Positions 1 through 10,069 of a stretch of 64,000 nt of DNA are shown one piece after another (the stretch's first letter is position 1; every line of letters begins with the position of its first letter). The stretch lies in the NCBI GenBank assembly GCA_020310875.1, contig CM035406.1, forward strand, positions 88,751,206 to 88,815,205. The letters are read 5' to 3'. Made by a program: the position numbers and the translations under genes. The notes beneath the pieces were generated by a model. That model searched no databases and was not told the origin of the DNA. It saw only the letters and a list, made by a program, of their open reading frames with translations. Origin of the DNA: Ceratopteris richardii (Eukaryota; Streptophyta; Polypodiopsida; Polypodiales; Pteridaceae).

Positions 1-600
1 AAATTGTGTTTTAGAGAATCGTGCTCTAGAGAATCGCGATTTTGTCTCAGAGAATCGTGATTTTCAAAATTTAGAGAATCACGATTTTGAGCACAAGCAC
101 AGAATCGTGTTTTGAAAATCGCGATTTTGTCTCAGAATCGTGGTTTTCAGAAATTTAGAGAATCGCGATTTTGAGCATAACCATAGAATCGTGTTTTCTC
201 AGAATCGTGTTTTTGACATGAAAATCGCGATTGCGAAGAGAGAATCGTGTTTTTGAAAATCGTGTTTTAGAGAATCGTGTCATAGAGAATCGTGTTCTAG
301 AGAATCGCGATTTTGTCTCAAAGAATCGTGGTTTCCAAAAATTTAGAGAATCACGATTTTGAGCACAACCACAGAATCGTGTTTTCTCAGAATCGTGTTT
401 TTTTGGCTGAAAATCGTGATTCGTGAGAATCGCAATTTTGAGCACAACCACAGAATCGTGATTCTGAGAATGACCACAGATTCGTGTTCTTTTCAAAAAG
501 CTTTTAGGCGAGAAACAGAGAATTGCGATTTTCAAAAAAAGAAATTTTGAATTTTCACAGAATCGCGATTTTCATCACAGAATCGTGTTTTTTGGCGAGA
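1..600. repeat. Array of AATCG-containing short repeats
   Basis: The first 600 bases are built from imperfect copies of words such as GAATCGTGTTTT, AATCGCGATTTTG and ATTTAGAGAATC. AATCGCGATT is its own reverse complement, so single strands of this stretch could fold back in many registers. Larger blocks containing TTTTGAGCAYAACCAYAG recur near 80, 170, 360 and 435, which indicates irregular higher-order duplication. Short open frames here are a by-product of the repeat. The array may be internal sequence of the LTR element whose primer site lies at 921-935, but that link is inference. Confidence 0.7.
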
Positions 601-920
601 ACTTCGAATTTCTGAGCGTCGAGCAATGGCGAGCTCTGTATGTGCAGAAAATCATGAAAAAACATAGCGCTTGCACTCTCTTGCACTTCCTAACTCCTCC
701 TCGCACAATAATGCATGAAAGATGGTATGAAAATGATGAAAATGCACTAAAAAAGAAGAAATTTCTATGAAGAAGAAGATGGAAGAAGATGGAGATGGTG
801 ATGATGATGAAGATGAAGAAGAAAAATAAAAAAATGAACAAAAATGACAGTTTTTTTTACCTTCCAACGTCGCAAATCTACGATCTTACCATCACAACAC
901 TTGTCCTCGAAGCTCTCTCT
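601..920. other. Unrecognised sequence with a GAA/GATGAA purine tract
   Basis: No gene was recognised. A purine-rich microsatellite of GAAGAAGAT and GATGAT words occupies roughly 767-827. If the minus-strand LTR element described next is real, this stretch is its leader or internal region. Confidence 0.5.
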
Positions 921-935
921 CCGGCAACGGCGCCA
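921..935 (-). promoter_or_regulatory. Primer-binding site of a minus-strand LTR element
   Basis: On the minus strand this reads TGGCGCCGTTGCCGG. The same 15 bases follow the intact LTR at 31674, also after a short AATT-type spacer. This sequence is known as the tRNA-Arg-type primer site of plant gypsy elements of the Tat/Athila kind. Its orientation puts the LTR to the right (from 941) and internal sequence to the left. Confidence 0.6.
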
Positions 936-940
936 AAATT

Positions 941-1650
941 TGGTGTAGCTCAAGTGTAAGCACCACCTTCTTTACTTGCCAATCCGCGGAGACGTGAGGA
1001 CCAGTATGAAGACCACGAGCAAGTGAAGGCACAAGTGTGTGAGTGAAAGCACACAAGCATGCACACACATACACACACACGCACACAAGGCAAGATCAAA
1101 GAGAGGAACAATGGAAAGCTTCGATTGCAAAAGAGTTCTCTTACAAAAGCTCTATTCTCTAACAAGATAACCTCAAAAATGAGCTCTCTAGCTCTTTTTA
1201 TAGTTTTTTGACTAGTTTTGGCCCTGTCCAGACCTAGTGTCTGGCCTAGTTAAAAATTAGGTTCCAGGGCTTATTTGAGGGCTCAAACGGAGTCTAAAAA
1301 TTATGAAAATTGGTAGGATGATACTTCTAATACTCCTCAAGCTCAAGGACTCCTTGGCTTGGACTCCTTGGTATTTATAATGGTTTTTAGTGATGAAAAT
1401 CACTATTTTTGTAGGAAATTCTTGTGAAAATTTGACATACACTTCTTGGAGCTCCCTACTTGCTCCCTTTCCTTGTGTGTCCACCTTTTTGATGTGCTTC
1501 CATTCTTTGTCCTTGACCTTGAGCTTCAACACACAGGCTTTGGTAAGCCTTCTCTGAATGCATCACGAGCCTCAGATCATCAATGCGACATGACCTCACG
1601 TGCGGTGTGCAGAATCCACTCTGAACTGACAATCGACTGTCCATCGGCTA
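941..1650 (-). repeat. LTR remnant, minus strand, right edge uncertain
   Basis: The left edge begins TGGTGTAG next to the primer site. A minus-strand TATA-like word (CTATAAAAAG) lies near 1192-1203, about 250 bp before the LTR end, a plausible promoter position. No matching second LTR and no target duplication were found, and the right boundary against the CACTA remnant is a guess. A CA-rich microsatellite lies inside. Confidence 0.4.
1050..1088. repeat. (CA)n microsatellite
   Basis: An interrupted CA dinucleotide tract. Open frames through it, rich in Cys, Val and His, are artefacts of the repeat. Confidence 0.8.
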
Positions 1651-1660
1651 GTCGAAACTC

Positions 1661-2437
1661 CTAGTAAATCGTTTGTGTGATATAATTCTTCCGATCTTTA
1701 TCCTGTTCACTCCATTTCAGCATGATGAAGTGTCCAAACTGGATGGAGCAAAGCTGTCGTATGCGTGCACGCATTGCTTTGCCAGCCGCATCCATCACCA
1801 GAGCTCCATCTCGGATACTATACACCTTGGAGTCATCATGGTCATGAGCACCCCAAGGTGTACGTGGTGTACTGCATGGTGTACTGTGTGGTGTACTATG
1901 CGGTGTACTTACATTTGAGGTACTCGTCATAGGAGTAGAAGCGTGCGACACAACGTCTGTCGCACTGCCTCCACAACAACCGCCTCCTCTGCCTCCAGAC
2001 CTACCTATAGATCCACTCCTAGAACCTCCTGCTCCAGAGCATGACCTCGATCTATGACACGGGCCAGAACCTTTATCGCGCTGAGGTGTCGAATGCACAT
2101 GTCTACTAGTAGACCCAATAGGAGATGGCTGCAAAGATGGTCGTGGTGGAGTCACAAAGCTAGGAGACATACCTCCTACGGGAGTAGCACCACCCGCAGG
2201 AGTGACACCGGCAGGAGTGACACCGGTGGGAGTGACATCGGCGGGAGTGACGCTAGCGGGAGTGAGGTCGGCAGGAGTAAGGCCGCCAGGAGTGAGGCCG
2301 AGAGGAGTGCTACCACGAGCGATCCAATACTATGATGCAGCGGCCATATACGTAGGAGGAACCTGAGAGATGAACTCCAAAAACTGCTCCTCTATCATGG
2401 AATGTGGAGTGACTGGAGGACTGTCTCCTATCGTCCT
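1661..2437 (-). pseudogene. TNP1-like protein of a CACTA transposon, terminal exon
   Basis: One minus-strand frame is open from a good splice acceptor (TTATTACAG, ending at 2438) to a stop at 1661, except for one in-frame TAG near 2333. The N-terminal part contains EEQFLEFISQVPPTYMAAA. The middle is a run of pentapeptides of the GVTPA type coded by a 15 bp minisatellite, followed by Ser/Pro/Gly-rich sequence. The end, with MRARIRQLCSIQF and W-x-x-Q-D-K-D-R, resembles the helical domain of Ptta/En/Spm (Transposase_24) proteins. It lies directly downstream of the TNP2-like segment in the same orientation, the usual CACTA order. The assignment rests on motif resemblance and context, not on a search. 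Confidence 0.5.
2196..2310. repeat. 15 bp minisatellite coding pentapeptide repeats
   Basis: About eight tandem 15 bp units of the form GCAGGAGTGACACCG. On the minus strand each unit encodes GVTPA or a variant (LTPAD, VTPTG). Because the unit is a multiple of three, copy-number change does not shift the frame of the TNP1-like protein. Confidence 0.85.
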
Positions 2438-2526
2438 CTGTAATAAAAGAACTCAAATAATTAGCATGCGATAAGAAAAATAATATAGGGAATAAACAAA
2501 AAAAAAAACCAAAAATTAGTACATAC
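2438..2526 (-). other. Candidate intron of the CACTA transcript
   Basis: On the minus strand an 89 bp stretch starts GTATGT and ends TTACAG, both strong plant splice signals, with a T-rich body. It joins the end of the TNP2-like frame to the TNP1-like exon. A stop codon (TGA at 2538-2536) lies 10 bases before the donor, so the two frames may be separate products, or the stop may be a later mutation. Confidence 0.5.
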
Positions 2527-2537
2527 GAGTGTTTTAT

Positions 2538-3790
2538 TCAAAAGTCCTCTATTCTAGCATCCTCTTGAAGATCCGATGCACCGAGAATATCTATCTCTAT
2601 ATTGATGGCTTCTAAATCGCTTGCTATGCTGGTTTCCTCCTGATCATCATCTATTGCTTCGTCTTCTCGAACAATGACCTCTTCTTCAATGACCTCTTCT
2701 TCTCGAACAATGATCTCTTCCTCCTCAATTATCGAATGAATCTCTGAGTCCACTAGAGATGGACTTTCTTCTACATCTATGTTTTCAAAAATTTTTCTAC
2801 TACGTGGAGCGACTTGTAAAACAAATAGCCACTCTGGGTCTTTTGAATCTGGTATAAAAACAACTTGCTCACAATGTTCGGGAAGTACAAATGTATCCCT
2901 TTCATCTGTCCATAATCTTGTGGAGTCGACTTGAAGCAAACCGCTCTTATCTCGTCTCACTGTTGCGTTTCTTCTAGAGGTGACTACTTTGAACCATTTC
3001 ACGTCAAAAACAAAGTAATCAAACTTTCTGAAAGATAGTTTCAAGATGTCTTGAATCACACCACAATAATCTAACTCGCCTTCTAGAGCATTATCATCTC
3101 TTGCACTCGCTCTACTCTTTTGCAAAAAATTCACCATCACTCCACTATCAAAAGTAGACCGGTTTTGATCGATTCGTGCGATTCGAAAGTGTCGTCCATG
3201 AGACCATAGTGCACCGTATTTAATATACTCCCAATCACATCCTTTTGCGAGTTCTTCTTCTTCTTCAGAGATATCTTCACCCGCTGCCTTTGCTTGTGAA
3301 ACCGCTGCATCTAGCCATCTGCTTGTTGGAAAAGGTGGGAGAGGTCGAAGATTTTCTGGAAGAGGCAAAAATCGAGTGGAACGATTTCTTCGAAACTGAG
3401 CTCTTTCCTTTGCGTTAGTTTCCTTGGCAAGTTCATACCTTTCTAACCACTTTTGCATAGGATCAGAGTTAACGATGCAAAACTTCATTGCCTTCTCTCT
3501 AAAAGCTGCATCCATTTTTCTTTGCAATCCTTTACCTTGTGGTTCATTGCCTACGAGACGAACATCTTCATCATCACTCCATAAGCGAGGCATTTTGGGA
3601 TCCGATATACGTAGAAACTCAGTTATGAATACAAGAGATTCTTGTACAAGCCATCCCTCTGCCATGCTACCCTCTGGACGTGCTCTCTATCGAACAAACC
3701 CTTTTAATGTCTTCATAAAGCACTCTAAGAAGAACATCCATCGACTATGGACAGTTCCTGCTATTGCAACTTCATCCATCGTTTCCGATA
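2538..3790 (-). pseudogene. CACTA transposase (TNP2-type) C-terminal fragment
   Basis: The frame from 3665 to 2538 gives 375 residues, and the same frame continues upstream to about 3790 through one in-frame TAG (3689-3687). The upstream part, with GTVHSRWMFFLE and then MKTLKGFVR and RARPEGS, matches the end of domain DUF4218. Residues about 200-290 (start YCGVIQDILKLSF, end KDPEWLFVLQV) match DUF4216. Residues 300-375 are a Glu/Asp-rich tail. Both domains accompany TNP2 transposases of plant CACTA (En/Spm) elements. The catalytic domain and the N-terminal part are missing, and no CACTA terminal repeat was found, so this is an inactive remnant. Confidence 0.75.
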
Positions 3791-3867
3791 AATTTGGTAC
3801 TTGCACTGTGTGCAAGGACATGCCATTCTCTCTTCAGGATCCAAAGAAGCCATCTGCTACAATATGG

Positions 3868-4051
3868 ACATTTTAGAACATTTTAGAACATTTTAGAACA
3901 TTTGTTTTTTTTATTAAACCTAAAAATCTAACTCTTAAAGACCTAAATACTTAAATACCTAAAAAAACTTAAAACCCTAGTTTTAAAACCCTAATCTATA
4001 TAGCTATCCTATTTTATCTATATATTCGGATTTTTTCTTGATTGATCCTAT

Positions 4052-4082
<31 letters not shown>

Positions 4083-4439
4083 TTATTTATTCAGATTTTT
4101 TTCCTCTTAATTAAGTTATATGTATGCCTAAATCCTAAAACCCTAATTTTAAAGATCTAGACTTAAATTATGTATATTTCTATACACATGTGTATATACA
4201 TGTATATATGTATTATATGTGTATGTGTATGTGTGTATATATGTTATGTAGGTGTTAAAACCCTAAAACCCTAATCCAAATGACCTAGAACTAAAACATG
4301 TATATATATGTATGCATGTGTATATATATGTGAATATAGATAGCTATATAAGTATGTGTGTTTGTGTATTGTATATATATTTACTCTATTTAAAATGATT
4401 AAATTTAAACCTATTTTTATACATTTAATCATATATATT
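3868..4439. repeat. AT-rich sequence with telomere-like words
   Basis: It starts with three copies of the 10-mer ATTTTAGAAC (about 3879-3902), then AT-rich DNA with (TA)n at about 4055-4077 and ACCCTAAAACCCTAAT-like words. No gene is visible. Confidence 0.6.
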
Positions 4440-5185
4440 TCATTTATTTATTTAAAATACTAGTTCTTATCATATTTTATTATCTATATAATTATCCTAC
4501 CTTATATATATATTTATTTATATATTCAGATTTTTTCCTTACTTAATTATATTTAATTATATATATTTAATTAAATAATTTAAAACACTAGTTCTTTTTA
4601 TATTTATTTATGTATATAATTATCTTATTTTATATATATATTTATTTATATATTCAAATTTTTTTCTTACGTAATCCTATTTTTATATATTTAATTTTAT
4701 ATATTTAATTATAAATATTTAATTAAATTATTTAAAACACTAGTTCTTTTTATATTTATTTATGTATATAATTATCTTATTATATATATATATTTATTTA
4801 TATATTCAAAAATTTTTTCCTTATGTAATCCTATTTTTATATATTTAATTTTATATATTTAATTATATATATTTAATTAAAACACTAGTTCTTTTTATAT
4901 TTATTTATGTATGTAATTATCTTATTTTATATATATATTTATTTTTATATTCAAAATTTTTTTCCTTACGTAATCCTATTTTTATATATTTAATTTTACA
5001 TCTTTAATTATAAATATTTAATTAAATTATTTAAAACACTAGTTCTTTTTATATTTATTTATGTATATAATTATCTTATTTTATATATATATTTATTTAT
5101 ATATTCAGATTTTTTTTCCTTACGTAATCCTATTTTTATATATTTAATTTTATATATTTAATTATATATATTTAATTAAAACCCT
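4440..5185. repeat. About 150 bp AT-rich tandem repeat
   Basis: Five units share the landmark CACTAGTTCTTTTTATATTT at about 4586, 4738, 4883 and 5036, with a diverged first copy near 4460. The spacing is about 145-153 bp. Units are mostly TATA, TTTAATTA and TATTTATTTA words. Nothing coding is visible. Confidence 0.75.
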
Positions 5186-6010
5186 AATCTTAAAATTCTA
5201 GATCTGAAATACTTAACCCTAAAACCCTAATCTTAAATATCTAGAGCTAAATTATGTATATTTCTGTATACATGTGTATATACATGTATATATGTATTAT
5301 ATGTGCATGTGTATGTGTGCATATATGTTATGTAGGTGTTAAAACCCTAAAACCCTAATCTTAAAGATTTAAATCTAAAATATGTATATTTTTGTATGCA
5401 TGTGTATCTACATGTATGTATGTATTATATGTATATGTGTGTTTGTGTATATATGTTATCTACGTATTAAAACCCTAAAACCCTAATCAGAAAGACTTAG
5501 ACTTAAATCTGAAATACTAAATCCTAAAACCCTAATCTTAAATATTTAGACCTAAAATACGTATATTTCTATATACATGTGTATATGCATGTATATATGT
5601 ATTATATGTGCATGTGTATGTGTGCATATACGTTATGTAGGTGTTAAAACCCTAAAACCCTAATCTTAAAGATTTAAATCTAAAATATGTATATTTCTGT
5701 ATGCATGTGTATCTACATGTATGTATGTATTATATGTATATGTGTATTTGTGTATATATGTTATCTACGTATTAAAACCCTAAAACCCTAATCAGAAAGA
5801 CTTAGACTTAAATCTGAAATACTAAACCCTAAAACCCTAATCTTAAATATCTAGAGCTAAAATACGTATATTTCTGTATACATGTGTATATACATGTATA
5901 TATGTATTATACGTGCATGTGTATGTGTGCATATATGTTATGTAGGTGTTAAAACCCTAAAACCCTAATCTTAAAGATTTAAATCTAAAATATGAATATT
6001 TTTGTATGCA
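5186..6010. repeat. About 304 bp tandem repeat with CCCTAAA-type words
   Basis: The landmark GTAGGTGTTAAAACCCTAAA recurs near 5332, 5636 and 5939, and once earlier near 4248, giving a period of about 304 bp. Within each unit ACCCTAAAACCCTAA words alternate with GTATATGTATGCATGTG-like sequence. The words resemble the plant telomere unit CCCTAAA but are never in a pure tandem run, so this is an interspersed repeat. Confidence 0.75.
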
Positions 6011-6015
6011 TGTGA

Positions 6016-7180
6016 CTAAGAGATTTTTCGAGGCCTATACCGACGCCGACTGTGACTGTCAGTAAGCCCCTCATATGTTGTAGTGATCGCTTCACCTAGT
6101 AATGCTTTTTTCCAATTGATTTGTCCCTGTAGCAACATAATTTTCATAGCCCCCCCTCCAGAGGGAGGCTGACATGAGGCACAAAAAAAAGAGGTGTCCC
6201 AAGCCTTCATTGCCATGAAGGCAATGTTTACATCAAAGAGGAGCACCACAAAGTTTGTTAGCTTTTACATTGGTCCAAATTCCTTGGTGGAGGATTTTCC
6301 ACATAAGAACTACTTTTTTTTAATCTCAATTAGGGTATGCCAAAGGGAGTGGAACTTAAAATCCCACCTTAAACCCTTCAAACACCACCTCATATTGAGC
6401 GTGATATGAAAGTCCACATTCTTCTTGAATCTTGGAATATTATCAAGTCTGTTGCAAGTGTGCCACCTTAGCCCCTCCAAGCAAGGCGGTCATGCCCAAT
6501 AAGGAGGTGAGTCTTTGAGCAATCCCAAGCATTGAATCTGATTCCAATAGGCATCAATCTCCATAGTTCATCATAGTCCACTCTCTTAGCCGACTCAATG
6601 TCCTCAAGTATAATAAATTGGTTTGTATCTTGATTCCAAAGGTGCTTCCATCAACAAAACCGATTTTTCCAAAGCTTCCTTGATTTTTGGAGGTTCCAAG
6701 AATAAACGCCTGTGATGCCTTTGATAGAAACCAGATCGAATCTATTTATCTAATAATTGTTGCCCATTTGCAATCTTCATTGATCTTGATATATTGTTTC
6801 ATCTTGTTCCAAATCTTCCATAGAGAGCAAACTAAGCTCGAGCCTATGGGAGTCACCGTACAAGGGGAGAACAGAAGAGTGATAAGTTCAAGTCCTTTCC
6901 GCCTCAAAAGCCCCACCAATCTAAAAGAGCTCTTGTTTCTAAAGATCAGTTTGGTTGAAGAGGCATCCCTGTTGCTCCATGCTTTGATTAGCCATTTGGC
7001 CGCCAACTTATTGACCATTCCTTCAACATCAAGAATGCTCAAAACACCTTAGTCTTTTTGGCTTATGCAAGTAGTCCATTTAATTTTTCGCAACACCTCC
7101 TATTAGGTTCCCCCATCTAGAGAAAGTTTCTGCAAAGTCTTTCCAATTAATTGACAATCTCTTGGTCCCTTAGTCTCTAG
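6016..7180 (-). pseudogene. LINE fragment, C-terminal part of ORF2
   Basis: Minus-strand frames align with the better preserved LINE at 28.7-30.2 kb. The stretch 7042-6746 contains KLAAKWLIKAWSNRDAS and SLVCSLWKIWNK, matching KLSAKWMIKAWCNGEAS and SLVCSLWKSWNK there. The stretch near 6300-6150 reads ILHQGIWTNVKANKLCGAPL, then a stop and a Cys/His pattern of the zf-RVT domain. It is broken by stops and frameshifts. It is the same LINE family as the later copy but clearly older. Confidence 0.65.
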
Positions 7181-8252
7181 GAGTATAAAAAGTGTTAACC
7201 ACCATAGCTCCAAGTCAATCTGCATACCTTTCTACTATGCCAACTCGTTATCGAGTTTAGAAAGAGCCTAGTTCCATCGTTGACCCATCATTGAATCCCA
7301 TCGAAGTACCTAACAAGTGAAAGATTTGACGCTTGGGGATGTACTAACAACCATGTTCAATCAAAATTTGAGGTGGATGTCCAATAATAGCTTTCGACTC
7401 GTATGGCGCACTGTCAGGATTTCTCATGTTGGAAAGTTGCAAAAAGGTATTCATAAATGTAGTGTTCATGCAGTATCAGTCGATTCTACAATGATTTTTT
7501 CACGATATTACAATATCCATGGAGCCCATCAATGGCAACTGGTGATAGATATGTACAATCTATCGAACACATGCAGGTATATATTGAACGTCTTACAGAT
7601 TGTATATATCAAATTGTGTAAGTCCATTCTGCAATATATATCAAATCTGTGATAGATGTGCACCACCTAAACAACTTATTATGTAAGATCTATTTCTACT
7701 AATCTTTATATGTTTCCATCACGGATTGAATGATTGGATTTCCACATATTAAATTGAAGGTTTTTTAATTTTAAAGCCATTGTACGTTTGAAGCAGGTGT
7801 CAAAAATAATAAAGTATCATGTATTATTGATTTTCTCGTTCAATATGCATACTCCATCGGAGGATTACTATCGGAGGCAGGTGATATTGCATATTCATGT
7901 ATAAAGGTGACTACATATGCCTCCATGTGTTTTCATTTTTCATGGAAGTAGGATGTAGTCTTATATTCACACTGAATACTGTGAGAGACAAGGTCTGAAA
8001 TCAGAGGATGAGCAACCTTTTCCTTGAAAGCGAGCTTTTTTTGTATTGCGATCGGCAAGACGAAAAATCACGTGAAAAGCAAGCTTTTCTTGAAAAGAAA
8101 GATTATCTCAGTAAGAATATATTCTCGGTTTCTCGTTGGGCAAAATGGTATGGAATGACATACTGGATTGCATCTACACCATTGTAGGGCCCTCCAATTT
8201 TTTTCAACTTTGGCTTCAATCCAAATCCGTCTATGGGGAATTTGCGAGATTA
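7181..8252. other. Intergenic sequence with a duplicated segment (7725-8190)
   Basis: No gene was recognised. From about 7725 to 8190 the sequence matches 19735-21250 on the other side of the gypsy element, for example TGAATGATTGGATTTCCAC and TTGCGATCGGCAAGA, with moderate divergence. The copy here lacks the inverted-repeat transposon present in the other copy and so shows its empty site near 7811-7832. The gypsy target duplication GGACC is at 8253-8257. Confidence 0.55.
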
Positions 8253-8257
8253 GGACC

Positions 8258-8854
8258 TGCAACAACGTAACAACTAGAAATACTCATTGTTGCGTAACAA
8301 CTGGAAATACTCATGAATGAATGTAACAATTGGAAATACTCATGAATGAATGACTATCCTCCCAACCTTATGCCTGTATATATAGCTGCTTGAACTAATG
8401 AGGACCACAAATGTAACTAGAGTCCACAAGTGCATGTGCAATCTCCTCCACTCCTTTCATATCCACCACTAGAGTCAATTAGTGGCTGGAGTGATCTCGA
8501 CCACTCCTTTAGTACCTTCCACTAGAGTCCACTAGTGGTTGTTGTATTCACCTCTTGAGTTAAGTCCACTGGACTCAAGTTAACTCACGTTAACTTGAGT
8601 TAGAAGGCTCTAGAGCTCTTTGGGCAAACCTCTCTCCCCATGCTCCCCATGGGAGTTCAACCCAAGACCTCCTCCTTCACAACCATGAGACTTAACCACT
8701 AGGCTAAGTGGATTACTTGAATATGAGAGCACATGAATTATGCTTGAGTCTACTCTTGAGATCTTTGGTCCTACGGACGAGTGACCAAACGGTATCCGAT
8801 TTCAGATCTGTCTGAAGCCATCGGATCCCTAGATCATAGACTTACTTTATTACA
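8258..8854 (-). repeat. Gypsy 3' LTR
   Basis: Plus-strand ends are TGCAACAACG and TTATTACA, so on the minus strand it starts TGTAATAA and ends TTGCA. It is 56 bases longer than the other LTR because the first 45 or so bases (AACAACTGGAAATACTCATG-like) are tandemly repeated. A minus-strand TATA word lies at 8377-8384. Confidence 0.9.
8652..8706 (-). promoter_or_regulatory. tRNA/SINE-like A and B boxes in the gypsy 3' LTR
   Basis: On the minus strand TAGCCTAGTGG (8706-8696) fits the Pol III A box TRGYNNARNNG exactly. GGTTGAACTCC (8662-8652) is one base from the B box GGTTCRANYCC. The spacing is that of a tRNA or SINE head. The other LTR has the exact B box. Confidence 0.55.
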
Positions 8855-8867
8855 TTCTTCCCCCCTT
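8855..8867 (-). promoter_or_regulatory. Gypsy polypurine tract
   Basis: The minus strand reads AAGGGGGGAAGAA immediately before the 3' LTR, the standard plus-strand priming site. Confidence 0.85.
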
Positions 8868-9021
8868 GGAAAAGATTTTCGTCCTCGAAAATAAAGCTAT
8901 ATATATAACTGTAGGCCACCCTTGAGCCTTATGTTCTAAAACTTGAAGAACATGCATTCATTCAATTAGGTTATTTACTTAGAAACTTAAAAGTAAAAAA
9001 CCTTCTTTATTTGGGATCAAC

Positions 9022-10057
9022 TTAAAACTTGAAAGCTGGAAAACGTCGTTGGATTGTGGAAACTTTTTCCCATGTTGAATTTTCCTCAGTTCCATCCTTC
9101 CATTTTACTAACCACTCTTCATACAAGTGACTTCTTGTACGTTTATCTCGGGTGCGAAGTATCCTTTCAGGTTCATGAGGAATTGTTTCATTTATTGGAA
9201 TAGGAAGTATAACCTGTTGTCCAACTAGATTATCTGAATCGGTTAGACTCTTCCTAAGTCGACTAACATGGAACACTAGATGAATCCTCATCTGAAAGTT
9301 GTAGTTCATAAGCCCACAAACCAACTTTCTTGGTGATTGGAAAAGGACCGCAATATCTAGGCGACAACTTGGCGCATTGACCAGTCTTGAACTTTTTCGA
9401 TCTTTCAGGAATAAGAAGATAAACTTGATCGCCAACCTGAAAAGTAACATCTCTTCGCTTCGGATCGGCATAAGCCTTTACACGATCTTGAGCTTTCTTT
9501 AGGTTTTCTTTTGCTAACTTAAGCTTAAAGTTCATGTCTTGAAGGAACTCTTGAGCTGCTTGAACTCGTTCATTTTGAAGTCCTACTGCATAAGGAGACC
9601 TAGGCTGGAAACCATACATCAACATGAATGGACTAAATTCAGTTGATGAATTTTTGGCACTATTATAGGCAAATTCAGCTAAAGGAAGATAGTCTTCCCA
9701 ATCAGTCTGTTTGGAAGTAACATAAGCTCTGAGTATATCTTCCAAAATCTGATTGACTTTCTCTGTTTGTCCATCCATCTAGGGATGTTCAACTGTACTT
9801 AAACTTAGTTTAGTTTCAAGTCTACTAAAGACTGCTTGCCAAAAATGACTTGTAAACCGAGCATCTCTATCAGAAACTATGTCTACTGGAAGACCATAGA
9901 GTCTATAAAGTTGATTTACAAATATTTTTGCAAGTTCTGGAGTCGTATAAGTAGTCTTGACTGGAATAAACTGAGCAAGTTTAGTCAATCGATCAACTAC
10001 AACCCAGACTGAATCAAAGCTTTTCTGAGTGTGGGGTGATCCAGAAATGAAATCCAT
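9022..10057 (-). pseudogene. Gypsy integrase core and chromodomain
   Basis: The stretch 10057-9779 begins MDFISGSPHTQKSFDS and holds IVSDRDARFTSHFW, which carry the first two acidic catalytic residues. An in-frame TAG (9781-9779) interrupts before GQTEKVNQ, which carries the third. The frame continues to about 9263, then shifts. The other frame (9471-9022) ends with PERILRTRDKRTR, EEWLVKWKDG and STWEKVSTIQRRFPAF, a chromodomain of the chromovirus type. The chromodomain targets integration to particular chromatin. At least one stop and one frameshift make it non-functional. Confidence 0.8.
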
Positions 10058-10069
10058 GGAAATACTTTC

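Noticed and set aside
155-550. Long frames with repeated FSKTRF-like peptides at the window start
   Set aside because: The peptide repeat follows from the DNA word array. Open frames occur on both strands, as expected from a palindromic repeat lacking stops.
1020-1165. Cys/Val-rich minus-strand frames
   Set aside because: They are produced by the CA microsatellite.
3790-3880. N-terminal transposase-associated zinc motif (MACPCTQCKY on the minus strand)
   Set aside because: It is in a different register from the DUF4218 sequence that covers the same bases, so the Cys pattern is probably chance.
3960-6010. True telomere or chromosome end
   Set aside because: CCCTAAA-like words are isolated within longer repeats. 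There is no pure tandem run, and unrelated transposons lie on both sides.
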